Source of the DNA: CAWCTB01 sp963798275
GTDB taxonomy: Bacteria > Acidobacteriota > Terriglobia > Terriglobales > Acidobacteriaceae
Direction of reading: 5' to 3'
Assembly (NCBI GenBank): GCA_963798275.1
Contig: CAWCTB010000024.1
Span: 62,001-126,000, forward strand
Length of the DNA: 64,000 nt
Shown: positions 56,221 through 64,000 of the stretch, one piece after another
Position numbering within the stretch: the stretch's first letter is position 1
Layout: every line of letters starts with the position of its first letter
Made by a program: the position numbers and the translations under genes
The notes under the pieces: generated by a model
What the model saw: only the letters and a program-made list of their open reading frames with translations
The model's database searches: none
What the model was told of the DNA's origin: nothing

Positions 56221-57702
56221 ATGGTGAGTGCGGGGGTTTCTCTCCATCACGGGCTGTTCCAGAGCTACGACCCAGGCGGGTTCTTCGACGAGATGTTCGT
56301 TCGCCCAGGGGAGCCGAGGCCGCAGTATGCCCGTCTGTTCCATGCACTGGAGTCGATGCCGGCGTCCGAATTCGAGGAGCGCCGCAACCTGGCCGACATT
56401 GCCTTCCTGTTGCAGGGGATTACCTTCACGGTCTACAGCGACGGCACTGGGACCGAGCGCCTGTTCCCTTTCGACCTGATTCCGCGCATCCTTCCCTACT
56501 CGGAGTGGGAGCGCATCGAGCGCGGCCTCTCCCAGCGAGTGATGGCGCTGAACCTGTTTCTGCAGGATGTCTACGGCCAGCAGCGCATTCTGCGCGACCG
56601 CAAGATACCCCGCTCGCTGGTTTATTCGTGCCGTCACTTTCGCCGCGAGATGATGGGTGTGGAAGTTCCGCGCGGCATTTACACCCATATTTGCGGCATC
56701 GACCTGGTGCGTGACTCCAAGACCGGCGACTTCCTGGTGCTGGAAGACAACGTCCGCACCCCCAGCGGTATTTCCTACGTGCTGGAGAACCGGCAGGTGA
56801 TGACGCGCACTTTCCCGGATGCGTTTCAGTCGTATGAAGTCCTGCCCGTCCATCACTACCCGACCGAATTGTGCCGGATTCTGCGCAGCCTGTCGCCGCG
56901 CGGTGAGGCCAATGCGCAGATCGCGCTCCTGACGCCCGGCATTTACAACAGCGCCTATTTCGAGCACAGCTTCCTGGCGCAGCAGATGGGAGTGGAACTG
57001 GTCGAAGGCCGCGACTTGATCGTGGATGCCGGCCTGGTCTACATGAAGACGATTCATGGCCTGAAGCAGGTAGATGTGATCTACCGCCGCGTGGACGACG
57101 ATTTTCTCGACTCACTGGTGTTTCGTCCCGACTCGCTGATGGGCGTCCCCGGATTGATGGGCGCCTACCGCTCGGGCAACGTCGCCCTGGCCAACGCGGT
57201 GGGGAATGGGGTCGCGGACGACAAGGCGGTGTACGCGTTTATCCCGGATTTCATCCGCTACTACCTGAACGAAGAGCCGGTCCTGGGCAGCGTGCAGACG
57301 TACTTGTGTTCCCGGCCTGATGATTTGAGGTATGTGCTGGAACATTTGCCCGAGCTGGTCGTGAAAGCGGTCGGCGAGTCGGGCGGGTATGGCATGTTGA
57401 TCGGACCGGCAGCCGACAGCAGGACGATTGAGGAATTCCGGCAGCAGATCCAGGCTGACCCGCGGAACTACATCGCGCAGCCGGTGATCAGACTGTCGCG
57501 CGTGCCATCCTACGATCCCGACACGCAGCGCATGGCAGGGCGTCACGTCGATTTGCGGCCCTACTGCCTCTTCGACGGCGAAAAGGTGACCATCGTCCCG
57601 GGCGGCCTGACCCGCGTGGCGCTGAAACCGGGATCGCTGGTGGTGAATTCTTCGCAGGGTGGCGGCAGCAAAGACACCTGGGTGCTGCGAGGAGAGTCAT
57701 GA
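56221..57702 (+). CDS. Circularly permuted ATP-grasp protein
   Basis: 493 aa, the normal length of circularly permuted type 2 ATP-grasp (DUF404/407) proteins. Motifs include [97 protein letters not shown] and [10 protein letters not shown]. These proteins are thought to form peptide-like bonds and are consistently paired with alpha-E and transglutaminase proteins, as here. Start ATG 56221; the stop overlaps the next start. Confidence 0.9.
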   Translation: MVSAGVSLHHGLFQSYDPGGFFDEMFVRPGEPRPQYARLFHALESMPASEFEERRNLADIAFLLQGITFTVYSDGTGTERLFPFDLIPRILPYSEWERIERGLSQRVMALNLFLQDVYGQQRILRDRKIPRSLVYSCRHFRREMMGVEVPRGIYTHICGIDLVRDSKTGDFLVLEDNVRTPSGISYVLENRQVMTRTFPDAFQSYEVLPVHHYPTELCRILRSLSPRGEANAQIALLTPGIYNSAYFEHSFLAQQMGVELVEGRDLIVDAGLVYMKTIHGLKQVDVIYRRVDDDFLDSLVFRPDSLMGVPGLMGAYRSGNVALANAVGNGVADDKAVYAFIPDFIRYYLNEEPVLGSVQTYLCSRPDDLRYVLEHLPELVVKAVGESGGYGMLIGPAADSRTIEEFRQQIQADPRNYIAQPVIRLSRVPSYDPDTQRMAGRHVDLRPYCLFDGEKVTIVPGGLTRVALKPGSLVVNSSQGGGSKDTWVLRGES

Positions 57703-58658
57703 TGCTCTCGCGGATCGCCGACTCGCTCTTCTGGCTGGCTCGCTACATGGAGCGCGCCGAAGACACCGCGCGCATCCTCGATGTGAATTACCACATGTTG
57801 CTGGAGCAATCCGCGTCTCCCTACCGCCTGCGCTGGGAACCGCTGATCAAAATGGCCGGCGAAGACGAGCGCTTTAAGCAGTTCTACGAGGAAGCGAACG
57901 CGCACACGGTCTACGAATTCCTGGCGTTCCGGGCGGACAATCCCAGTTCGATTACACAGTGCATCAGTAAAGCCCGCGAGAATGCCCGCACCATTCGCGA
58001 CCGCATTTCGCGCGAGATGTGGGAGGACATCAACGGGCTGTATCACTCCGTGACCGGCTTCAATCCGGCCGGAGCATTGACCGGGGGCCCGCACCGTTTC
58101 TGCAACACGGTGAAGTTCGGTTGCCATCGCTTTCATGGCGTCACCGACGCCACCTTACCCCATGACGATGGCTGGCAGTTTCTGAAGATCGGCTATTCGC
58201 TGGAACGGGCGGAAATGACAGCACGCCTGGTGGACCTGCAATATCAGCAACTGCTGGAAACGCCGACCCTGGTGGGGGCTCCGGACAACCATCAGTGGAT
58301 GGCGGTGCTGAAATCGGTGGGCGCCTATGAAGCTTATCGCCGCGAATACCACTCCCCGATCGAGCCGGAACGCGTCGCCGAAATGTTGATCCTGCATCCC
58401 CAGCATCCCCGTTCGATTCGCTTCAGCATGACGGAACTGCAAGGCGCACTGCGGGCGATCAGCGGCACCGGAGCCGGCTCCTACGCCAACGAGGCCGAGC
58501 GGCTAACCGGCAAGGTGCTGGAGAGCTTGCGCTACGACACCGTGGAAGACATCTTCCGCCGCGGCCTGCACATCTATCTCGGCAATATCCTGTCCAAATG
58601 CCGCTCCATCGGCAGCGACATCGCGCATTCCTACTTCTATTACGGAGATGCGGCATGA
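57699..58658 (+). CDS. Alpha-E domain-containing protein (DUF403)
   Basis: 319 aa, all-helical. [20 protein letters not shown] at the N-terminus is the family signature, with [20 protein letters not shown] and [16 protein letters not shown] further on. Alpha-E proteins almost always accompany circularly permuted ATP-grasp proteins; the present gene overlaps its partner by 4 bp (ATGA) and the transglutaminase by 4 bp, showing tight translational coupling. Biochemical role remains uncertain; a peptide or amide ligation partnership is inferred from the family literature. Confidence 0.9.
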   Translation: MMLSRIADSLFWLARYMERAEDTARILDVNYHMLLEQSASPYRLRWEPLIKMAGEDERFKQFYEEANAHTVYEFLAFRADNPSSITQCISKARENARTIRDRISREMWEDINGLYHSVTGFNPAGALTGGPHRFCNTVKFGCHRFHGVTDATLPHDDGWQFLKIGYSLERAEMTARLVDLQYQQLLETPTLVGAPDNHQWMAVLKSVGAYEAYRREYHSPIEPERVAEMLILHPQHPRSIRFSMTELQGALRAISGTGAGSYANEAERLTGKVLESLRYDTVEDIFRRGLHIYLGNILSKCRSIGSDIAHSYFYYGDAA

Positions 58659-59623
58659 ATCGTTATCACCTGGTGCATGTCACGGAATTTTATTACGATG
58701 GCCCAGTCTCAGAGAGCTATAACGAGGTCCGTCTGCGTCCCATTCACGACGATCTGCAGAGTTGCCTTTCGTTCCGTCTGACCACCTTCCCAACTTCCCG
58801 CGCAACCTCTTACCAGGATGCCTTCGGCAATTGGGTGCACCAGGTCAATGTGCTTCCCACCCATCAGCACCTCAAGGTACAGGCGGAAGCCGTCGTGCTG
58901 ACCCACGAAGCGCCGGAGAAGGCGGCCGCCTTGTCACTTGCCGAGTTCGATGCTCAGCGGGAAGAAGTCTTCGACGAGTTCTACGATTTCATTGCTCCCA
59001 CCCAGTACGTGCCGCATCTTGCGCAGTTGGAGGAGCTGATCTTCGAGGCAGAGCGGCAGAGCGACGGAAATGCCGGACAGTTTGCTCGCGCAGCGTCGGA
59101 CTTGATTCACCAGCGCTTCCAGTACGTGAAAGGCGCGACCCACGTACATTCCTCGATCGCCGATTCGCTATCGAAAGCGGCCGGGGTGTGCCAGGACTTC
59201 GCCCATCTCCTGCTGGGCGTGGCTCGCAAGCGCGGGCTTCCGGCGCGCTATGTCTCGGGCTATCTGGTTCCCGAGGGGACATCTTCTCCCGAAGCCAAGC
59301 TGCAGGAGGTAATCGGCGGCCAGGCTTCCCATGCGTGGGCAGAGGTTTACGTCCCGGGCCCGGGCTGGATTCCCCTCGATCCAACCCTTGGCAAGCCCGT
59401 GGAACTGCGGCATGTGCGGGTAGCCTATGGGCGTGACTACGGCGACGTCGCCCCGCTGCGGGGTGTTTACAAAGGACACGCCGGTCAGCGGCTCTCCGTC
59501 GATGTCAGCGTGCGTCCCGCCATCACCGACGACGGACACGAGCAGCTCTCCGAAACCGCCGCCGGCCCAACCGAGGAGGAATTGGTCGAGCCACGCGCCC
59601 AACAGCCCCAACAGCAACAGTAG
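58655..59623 (+). CDS. Transglutaminase-like cysteine peptidase family protein
   Basis: 322 aa from ATG 58655. An N-terminal beta domain (YHLVHVTEFYYDGPVSESYN) precedes the transglutaminase core: catalytic Cys in KAAGVCQDFAHLLLGVARKR (about residue 178), His in QASHAWAEVYVPG and Asp in IPLDPTLG. It closes the ATP-grasp / alpha-E / transglutaminase triad and may be the hydrolase counterpart that cleaves or exchanges amide bonds made by the ATP-grasp enzyme. The C-terminus ends in a glutamine-rich tail (QQPQQQQ) which is poorly conserved. Confidence 0.9.
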   Translation: MNRYHLVHVTEFYYDGPVSESYNEVRLRPIHDDLQSCLSFRLTTFPTSRATSYQDAFGNWVHQVNVLPTHQHLKVQAEAVVLTHEAPEKAAALSLAEFDAQREEVFDEFYDFIAPTQYVPHLAQLEELIFEAERQSDGNAGQFARAASDLIHQRFQYVKGATHVHSSIADSLSKAAGVCQDFAHLLLGVARKRGLPARYVSGYLVPEGTSSPEAKLQEVIGGQASHAWAEVYVPGPGWIPLDPTLGKPVELRHVRVAYGRDYGDVAPLRGVYKGHAGQRLSVDVSVRPAITDDGHEQLSETAAGPTEEELVEPRAQQPQQQQ

Positions 59624-59649
59624 CAGCATCCCACCGTCGCTGCTTTAGT

Positions 59650-59789
59650 AGGCTGCGGAAAAACTCGGCGTTTGCCATGCTTTGCAAGGGCACGGTTTTC
59701 AGCCGTGCCGATAAGCCGTCTACTTCTCGTCATCCCACGCGGACTTTTAGTCCGCGTGGGCTCTGCTTCTTCGCATTTTTCCGCAGCCT
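59650..59789. repeat. 140-bp MITE/REP-like palindromic element
   Basis: A perfect 14-bp terminal inverted repeat (AGGCTGCGGAAAAA at 59650-59663, TTTTTCCGCAGCCT at 59776-59789) encloses two more hairpins: GGCACGG/CCGTGCC at 59689-59709 and CCCACGCGGAC/GTCCGCGTGGG at 59734-59760. There is no coding capacity. It lies 9 bp before the next GTG start, so it may also act as terminator for the upstream operon. Confidence 0.8.
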
Positions 59790-59798
59790 GTTTAGGAT

Positions 59799-60686
59799 GT
59801 GTGGGTGCCTCCCTGGGATCCTGTCATCGTGGTGGCGGCCGCCTTTTGCCTGGCGCTGCCGATTGCGTTGGCGTTCGCCGGACACGTCACAATTGCGCTG
59901 CTGAACCGCCTGCCTTTGCCGGTGCGATTGTTTCTTCCTGCGCTATCGGCCATTCCGTACGCGATGGTGACGCGGTCGCGCGGCATGTTTCAGCCGGCGT
60001 GGCTCATGGTCTATGCCGTGCTGCCTGTCTGTCTCGCTCTGCTGCTGTGGGCGGCGCGGCAATCCGATCCGGAACAGCGCGGCGCCTTTCGCGACTTCGA
60101 AGTGCTGCTGTTGCTCGGCGTAATCGTGGAGTTCCGGCTCTTTGAACGCGCCTGGCCGGCTCACCTCGGCGGCTTCAATCGCATCCTGCTGCTCAACAGT
60201 GGCCTGTACGGGTTCCTGGTGATCCGGAAGCTTTCGCATGTGGGCTTCGACCTTCGCCCCAAGCTGGCAGACTGGAAATCCGGGCTGCGCGAGCTCGCCT
60301 TTTATACACCTATCGCTATTCCACTCGGTCTGGCACTCGGCTTCCTGCACTGGCACTCCTATCTGCCGGCGATCAAAACGTTCGCCGGCACCTGGGTGTC
60401 GATCTTCGTTCTGATCGCCTTGCTGGAGGAGACTTACTTTCGCGGCTGGTGGCAGAACCTGCTGGAGCGTCGCATTGGGCGCAATCCGGCGCTGATCGTC
60501 ACCTCGGTGCTGTTCGGTCTCTCCCACTTCAATAAGGGCGCGACCCACTTCAACTGGCGCTATGTACTAATGGCCACGCTGGCGGGAATCTTCTACGGGA
60601 GAGCCTGGCGAGAGCAGCACCGGATCTTCGCCTCCGCCATCACCCACTCGCTGGTCGATACCATCTGGTGGACTTGGCTGCGCTGA
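59799..60686 (+). CDS. CPBP family intramembrane glutamic protease
   Basis: 295 aa with about eight transmembrane segments. The CPBP/Abi catalytic motifs are intact: EETYFRGWWQN (EExxxR, about residues 210-216), VLFGLSHFN and AITHSLVDTIWW. It belongs to the Rce1-like glutamic protease superfamily, whose members cleave membrane-bound or prenylated substrates. GTG 59799 is chosen because an AGGA-like site is adjacent and the hydrophobic N-terminus follows. Its 3' end overlaps the convergent gene on the other strand by 94 bp. Confidence 0.85.
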   Translation: MWVPPWDPVIVVAAAFCLALPIALAFAGHVTIALLNRLPLPVRLFLPALSAIPYAMVTRSRGMFQPAWLMVYAVLPVCLALLLWAARQSDPEQRGAFRDFEVLLLLGVIVEFRLFERAWPAHLGGFNRILLLNSGLYGFLVIRKLSHVGFDLRPKLADWKSGLRELAFYTPIAIPLGLALGFLHWHSYLPAIKTFAGTWVSIFVLIALLEETYFRGWWQNLLERRIGRNPALIVTSVLFGLSHFNKGATHFNWRYVLMATLAGIFYGRAWREQHRIFASAITHSLVDTIWWTWLR

Positions 60687-61336
60687 GGCGGCTGCGAAGG
60701 GGCGCGATACTGCAGGTATCCGAGACCAACGCGCATCTGGTGATGCATCGCGTTGGGAACGGTAAACGCAAGGCACAGTCCAAAAATGGCATGCGCCAAG
60801 CCCAGCGAATAAAGATCGCGATAGCGCAGGAACAGAAGGCAGGAGACGCTGCCCCAGGCGATCGTCACCAGCGTGAGTACCGGGTTGGGCAGGTGGGCCA
60901 CCGAGAACAAGAGTGTCGCTGCGGCTACGGCACTGGCTTTGCCGCGACAGATTCGAAGCAAGCGGCTGAGGAAATAATCCTGCAGGATGAACTGTTGCAC
61001 GAACGCCCACGCCACGTAGCCCCACGCGTGCCAGCGCGGAGCCGTGCTGCTGGGCGGCACATGCAGGGTATGCATCCTGGCCGCGACCAGGGCGGCCGAA
61101 AGCGCAATACCTGCTGCGGCAAGCACGATCCACCAGGACCGTTTTAAGCCTTCGATGCTTAATCCCAGAAGCCGGTAGCTCTCTCCCGAGAGCACCGTAA
61201 CCAGCGCCACCCAACCCATGCCGAGCCAGAAGAAATAGCGGGTCCAGGGTTGCGGCGTCCAGACCGCGACTAAAACCAGCACATACCCCACGGCCAGTTC
61301 GAAAAGTTCCCGCCGAACGGTTGGAGTCCTGGTCAT
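60593..61336 (-). CDS. CPBP-like membrane protein with altered first motif
   Basis: 247 aa from ATG 61336, with seven or so membrane spans (ELAVGYVLVLVAVWTP, WWIVLAAAGIALSAALVAA). Where CPBP proteases have EExxxR it reads FVQQFILQDYFLSRLLR, so both glutamates are glutamines and the Arg position is Gln; the later FSVAHLPNPV and GLAHAIFGL retain the His motifs. It is therefore probably catalytically altered or uses another chemistry. The convergent overlap with the CPBP gene above suggests an ancient pair, but no function can be assigned. Confidence 0.7.
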   Translation of the reverse strand: MTRTPTVRRELFELAVGYVLVLVAVWTPQPWTRYFFWLGMGWVALVTVLSGESYRLLGLSIEGLKRSWWIVLAAAGIALSAALVAARMHTLHVPPSSTAPRWHAWGYVAWAFVQQFILQDYFLSRLLRICRGKASAVAAATLLFSVAHLPNPVLTLVTIAWGSVSCLLFLRYRDLYSLGLAHAIFGLCLAFTVPNAMHHQMRVGLGYLQYRAPSQPPQRSQVHQMVSTSEWVMAEAKIRCCSRQALP

Positions 61337-61403
61337 ACAAGCCAAAAGCTCCAGCCGCAAGCCGGAACTGGGGTAAAGCCTGCCAACCACTCCACGCCCG
61401 CGT

Positions 61404-61658
61404 TCAGGTGGTCCGGCTGGTGTAGGCGCGATATGCCGCCAAAAGTACAACCGCGCCGCCCAACGAGAGGAAGAAACCGGGAGCATCGCCGGAATGCCAT
61501 ATTCCGATAAGCCTCCCCACCAGCGCAGCCAGCAGAGCACCGCCGACCCCAACCAGCATCGTCGTCAGAAATCCCCCGGGGGCCTTGCCCGGCAGGAGCA
61601 CCCGTGCCGACAGTCCGACAATGCATCCCATGACCACGAGGGCGGCGATGCGAAACAT
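61404..61658 (-). CDS. GlsB/YeaQ/YmgE family small membrane protein
   Basis: 84 aa from ATG 61658 with three membrane segments and the glycine-rich signatures of transglycosylase-associated proteins: MGCIVGLSARVLLPGKAPGG, LVGVGGALLAALVGRLIGIW and LSLGGAVVLLAAYRAY. Members are stress-responsive envelope proteins of unclear mechanism. It is separated from the neighbouring membrane gene by only 67 bp but no overlap shows coupling. Confidence 0.85.
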   Translation of the reverse strand: MFRIAALVVMGCIVGLSARVLLPGKAPGGFLTTMLVGVGGALLAALVGRLIGIWHSGDAPGFFLSLGGAVVLLAAYRAYTSRTT

Positions 61659-61805
61659 CCCTTTCCCTCCCGCTCCTGGCTCGCAATTCTCTCCGCGGGT
61701 TTCCAGGAGCAAGCGCCAGAAATCTGCGGCCTTTGCTTGGCCCCGGTTTCCGGAGCCAGGAATAGCTGCCTCTTTCTGGCGCAGCTCATCTGTTTCGCGA
61801 GCCGG

Positions 61806-62795
61806 TCACTTCGCCTGTGCTTCCGACCGCGACTGCAGGTACAGGTCGACGTTCACCTTGTCCACCAGCGACACGCCCGTGTCGACAAACGCGGGGAAGG
61901 GGGAGAAAGAGTTCATCGCCCAATCCTTTTTCAAATCGACGGGGTAGTGATGGACGTCGTCCAGCGCCTTCAATCCGTAATACGCCATGGTGTAGGGCTT
62001 CTGCGCGACGGTGGCGTCGATGAGTCCTTCTTTCACCAGGTTCAGCGTCGCTTCGTCAGCATCCATGGCGATCACCAGACGATCGGTGACACTCTGGCGG
62101 CGCAACGCTTCAGCGACATCCTTGCCGGCTGACGCTTCCAGGCACACGAAGGCATCGATGTGCTCGGCGGACTTGTCGGTCAGGTAGTGGGTGGTCCGGT
62201 CAAAGGCATTGCCGGAGTCCCCCTTGATGTTGAAGACCTCCACGACCTTGATGCCCGGATGGTCCGCGAACATATCTTTATATCCCTTCAACCGCTCTTC
62301 CAGGTTGGTTTGTGGCATGGAGTAGAAAACCACATTTCCCTTGCCATGCAGTTTGGATACGACGCGGTCGCCTCCCAAGCGCCCGGCCTGCAGGTTGTTG
62401 GTTCCGATGAAGTACAGGCGATGGCTGGCCGGAGCGTCGGAGTCGATGGTTATGACAGGAACGCCCTGATCGATTGCCTTGTCGATCTCGGGCTGCATAA
62501 GTCCGGTGTCGGCAACGGACACCAGGATGCCCGCAGGCTTCAGCGCCAGCGCATTGCGAAACTCCGTAACTTCGGCCTCTGGATCGTAATTGTCCGGACC
62601 GCGAACATCGTACTTGACGCCATACTGCGCAGCCGCCTTGCCCAAGCCCACCGCCGCGGTTTGCCAGTACGGCAACTTGCTGTTGACCGTAACCAGTATG
62701 TAGCGCTCAGAGTTGTCATGACGGGAACAACCGATCAGGGGCGCCATGATCAAGGCGAGTGAAGCGAACACCAGGATTTTTTCCAAGGTTTTCAT
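61806..62795 (-). CDS. Sugar ABC transporter periplasmic-binding lipoprotein (RbsB/type 1 fold)
   Basis: 329 aa from ATG 62795, six bases after a GGAGG site; an ATG two codons earlier is possible. The signal ends in a lipobox (APLIGC). The periplasmic-binding fold is clear: ILVTVNSKLPYWQTAAVGLG, EFRNALALKPAGILVS, GVPVITIDSDAP, YFIGTNNLQAGRLGGDRV, AFVCLEASAGKDVAEAL and DADEATLNLVKEGLIDATVA. It binds a pentose, hexose or related ligand. No permease or ATPase gene is next to it, so it may be an orphan or sensor component. Confidence 0.85.
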   Translation of the reverse strand: MKTLEKILVFASLALIMAPLIGCSRHDNSERYILVTVNSKLPYWQTAAVGLGKAAAQYGVKYDVRGPDNYDPEAEVTEFRNALALKPAGILVSVADTGLMQPEIDKAIDQGVPVITIDSDAPASHRLYFIGTNNLQAGRLGGDRVVSKLHGKGNVVFYSMPQTNLEERLKGYKDMFADHPGIKVVEVFNIKGDSGNAFDRTTHYLTDKSAEHIDAFVCLEASAGKDVAEALRRQSVTDRLVIAMDADEATLNLVKEGLIDATVAQKPYTMAYYGLKALDDVHHYPVDLKKDWAMNSFSPFPAFVDTGVSLVDKVNVDLYLQSRSEAQAK

Positions 62796-63297
62796 GAACA
62801 TCCTCCGCAGCTGAAGAAGGGTTAAATTCACTCCCGTTGCGCGATCAACTTCACGAAATCACTATATCGCACGCAGTGTGTGACGGCGTGCGGGATTGTA
62901 CTCCGCGGGGGAAGCCCCCGCCAATGCCAATTCCGTCACAGACCAGGGTGATAGCAGGGAAAGGGCCAGTCCGGGGCCTGTCCCGGCCTGTCTTGAGTCG
63001 GGCCCGTTTTAGTAACTCAGGAGTTAACACAGAAACTTATAGCGATGCCGCTACCCGTGAGCTACAATCTTTGGCACGCAGGCGGCCGTGGTTGTTGCAA
63101 CATCACGGGCGCGCGCTGCAAAGCGACATGGGTTGCTCGCTTGAAGCGCTATGCGGAGAAAGTCACTCCAGCCGGGGGCATTCATCCGGGTGGTATGATT
63201 CTCGCGGGGCCGTCGGGGTTTGATTTCAAAGACCGGCGACCGAGCCGAACTCAGTCCTGAACAGAAGGCAACACTTAGGCTTGGAGGCCAACGAATT
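62796..63297. other. Divergent intergenic region with a nested palindrome
   Basis: About 500 bp. A nested palindrome occupies 62879-62940 (annotated separately). Downstream, GCTACAATC near 63060 resembles a -10 box; if used, the transcript for the FecR-like gene would have a leader of over 200 nt. No structured RNA family was recognised in it. Confidence 0.45.
62879..62940. repeat. Nested palindromic element
   Basis: TGTGACGG (62879-62886) pairs with CCGTCACA (62933-62940), enclosing a second hairpin GCGGGGG/CCCCCGC at 62905-62921 with an AAG loop. Its style resembles the other REP-like elements of the window. Confidence 0.65.
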
Positions 63298-64000
63298 ATG
63301 CGTGACTGTTTTGCCACAAAGATCATAAGCATTGTCCTGATGGTCCTTACTCCGGCTGCAATGCTTATGGCTGAGACCAGCAACACCATGCTGTATGCCA
63401 GGGGAACCGTGCTGCTCAACGGCGCCGATGTCGCCAGCTCGGCTCCGGTTGTCCCCGGCGACAAAATCGATACGGCCGGATCGACGGCTGTCACCGTCGA
63501 CCACAACGGTTCAAAGGTAACGGTGAACCCCTATTCTTCGCTTAGCTACGAAGCGGATGGCGTAAAGGTCTTCCGCGGTGGCGCGACCGTGGAGACAAAC
63601 GACGGCATGACTGCGAAGGTCTCACAGATCACCGTGGCCCCCGTGGACAAGACCGCGACTTACGAGATCGCTCGCCTCAACAACAAGGTGACAATCACCA
63701 GCCACACGGGCGCCTTGATGATCACGGATGCGGGCACCACCAGTACTTTGGAGCCTGGCGCCAGCAGCACGCTGAATGCCGATCCGACTCAGACTCCGGC
63801 GCCGGCGCCGGCGGCCCAGCCGTTTCCCCATTTTCCGGGCAGCGATACTTCCCCATAAGAAGCTGATAGCGATTGGTCTGGTGGTGGGCGGTATCGCCGC
63901 GGCATGTGGCCTGTGGTGCGGCACCAATCCCTCCAATAATCCCCCGAATGGACTCACGGTTACCCATCATGCGGCTACTTCTGCCGCCAACCACCATGCG
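63298..64000 (+). CDS. FecR-like secreted protein with putative C-terminal membrane segment (frameshift, cut by window end)
   Basis: The first frame (63298-63858) has a signal peptide (ISIVLMVLTPAAMLMAE) and a FecR-like beta domain (YARGTVLLNGADVASSAPVV, GDKIDTAGSTAVTVDHNGS, PYSSLSYEADGVKVFRGGAT). It ends in a Pro/Ala-rich linker. Deleting one T at 63856 turns the stop into KKLIAIGLVVGGIAAACGLW, a typical membrane helix, which continues to the window end in the new frame. So the protein is probably longer than the first stop suggests. Function: likely envelope-associated; no sigma or anti-sigma partner is visible. Confidence 0.65.

Noticed and set aside
63000..63297. Riboswitch upstream of the FecR-like gene
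   Set aside because: Several GC-rich stems are possible but none matches a known aptamer consensus I could verify by eye.
1..64000. tRNA or rRNA genes
   Set aside because: No cloverleaf with a T-loop GTTCRANNC flanked by an acceptor stem was found, and no rRNA core segments.

Overview
The window reads like a chromosome segment of an acidobacterium (Acidobacteriota, Terriglobia/Koribacter-like). This is inferred from the moderately high GC, giant secreted proteins built of Big_2-like, SGGFN-type and PQQ-propeller-like modules, an Oar-like TonB receptor with a carboxypeptidase-regulatory N-terminus, DUF4136 and FecR-like envelope proteins, short palindromic interspersed repeats and small CPBP proteases. 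No rRNA, tRNA or CRISPR array was found.

Region 1 (1-11.6 kb, + strand) is a surface-polysaccharide sugar operon with many ATGA/TGATG overlaps. It holds a GDP-heptose set (the end of an HddC-like guanylyltransferase, a GDP-4-keto-6-deoxysugar reductase-like SDR and GmhA), a methyltransferase, a 3,5-epimerase, a DUF4910 peptidase-like protein, an SDR epimerase, a sugar C-methyltransferase, a glucose-1-phosphate cytidylyltransferase and a PIG-L deacetylase. A Wzx-type flippase with two frameshifts, an internally deleted IS200-type element and an SDR follow.

Region 2 (11.7-39.4 kb) is dominated by three very large modular secreted proteins, one on + (2,654 aa) and two on - (1,496 aa and about 1,794 aa). 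The two minus-strand genes share about 2.5 kb of nearly identical DNA at a constant 5,228-bp offset. Between them and the first giant gene lie a GT4 glycosyltransferase, a polysaccharide-deacetylase-like protein and an exosortase, then decayed pqqB/pqqC remnants and a TonB-dependent receptor.

Region 3 (39.4-53.3 kb) has a ketopantoate reductase-like gene, a 998-aa receiver/PEP-binding fusion and a truncated MgtC/DUF4010 gene. Next comes an uncharacterised envelope cluster: two paralogous ~110-aa helical proteins, a helical lipoprotein and a secreted protein on -, then a small basic protein, an Omp85-like barrel with a large helical insert, a GH24 lysozyme and an orphan protein on +. This cluster is the best candidate for an undescribed system.

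Region 4 (53.3-64 kb) is mostly housekeeping: a VOC protein, P5C dehydrogenase, a BlaI-type regulator, the conserved ATP-grasp / alpha-E / transglutaminase operon, two convergent CPBP-family membrane proteins, a GlsB-like protein, a sugar-binding lipoprotein and a FecR-like protein cut by the window edge.

A striking quality or biology signal runs through the window. At least nine genes or gene positions need removal of exactly one base to restore a family-consistent reading frame, and no single-base loss was needed in any otherwise healthy gene. Treat these genes as possibly intact until reads are checked.
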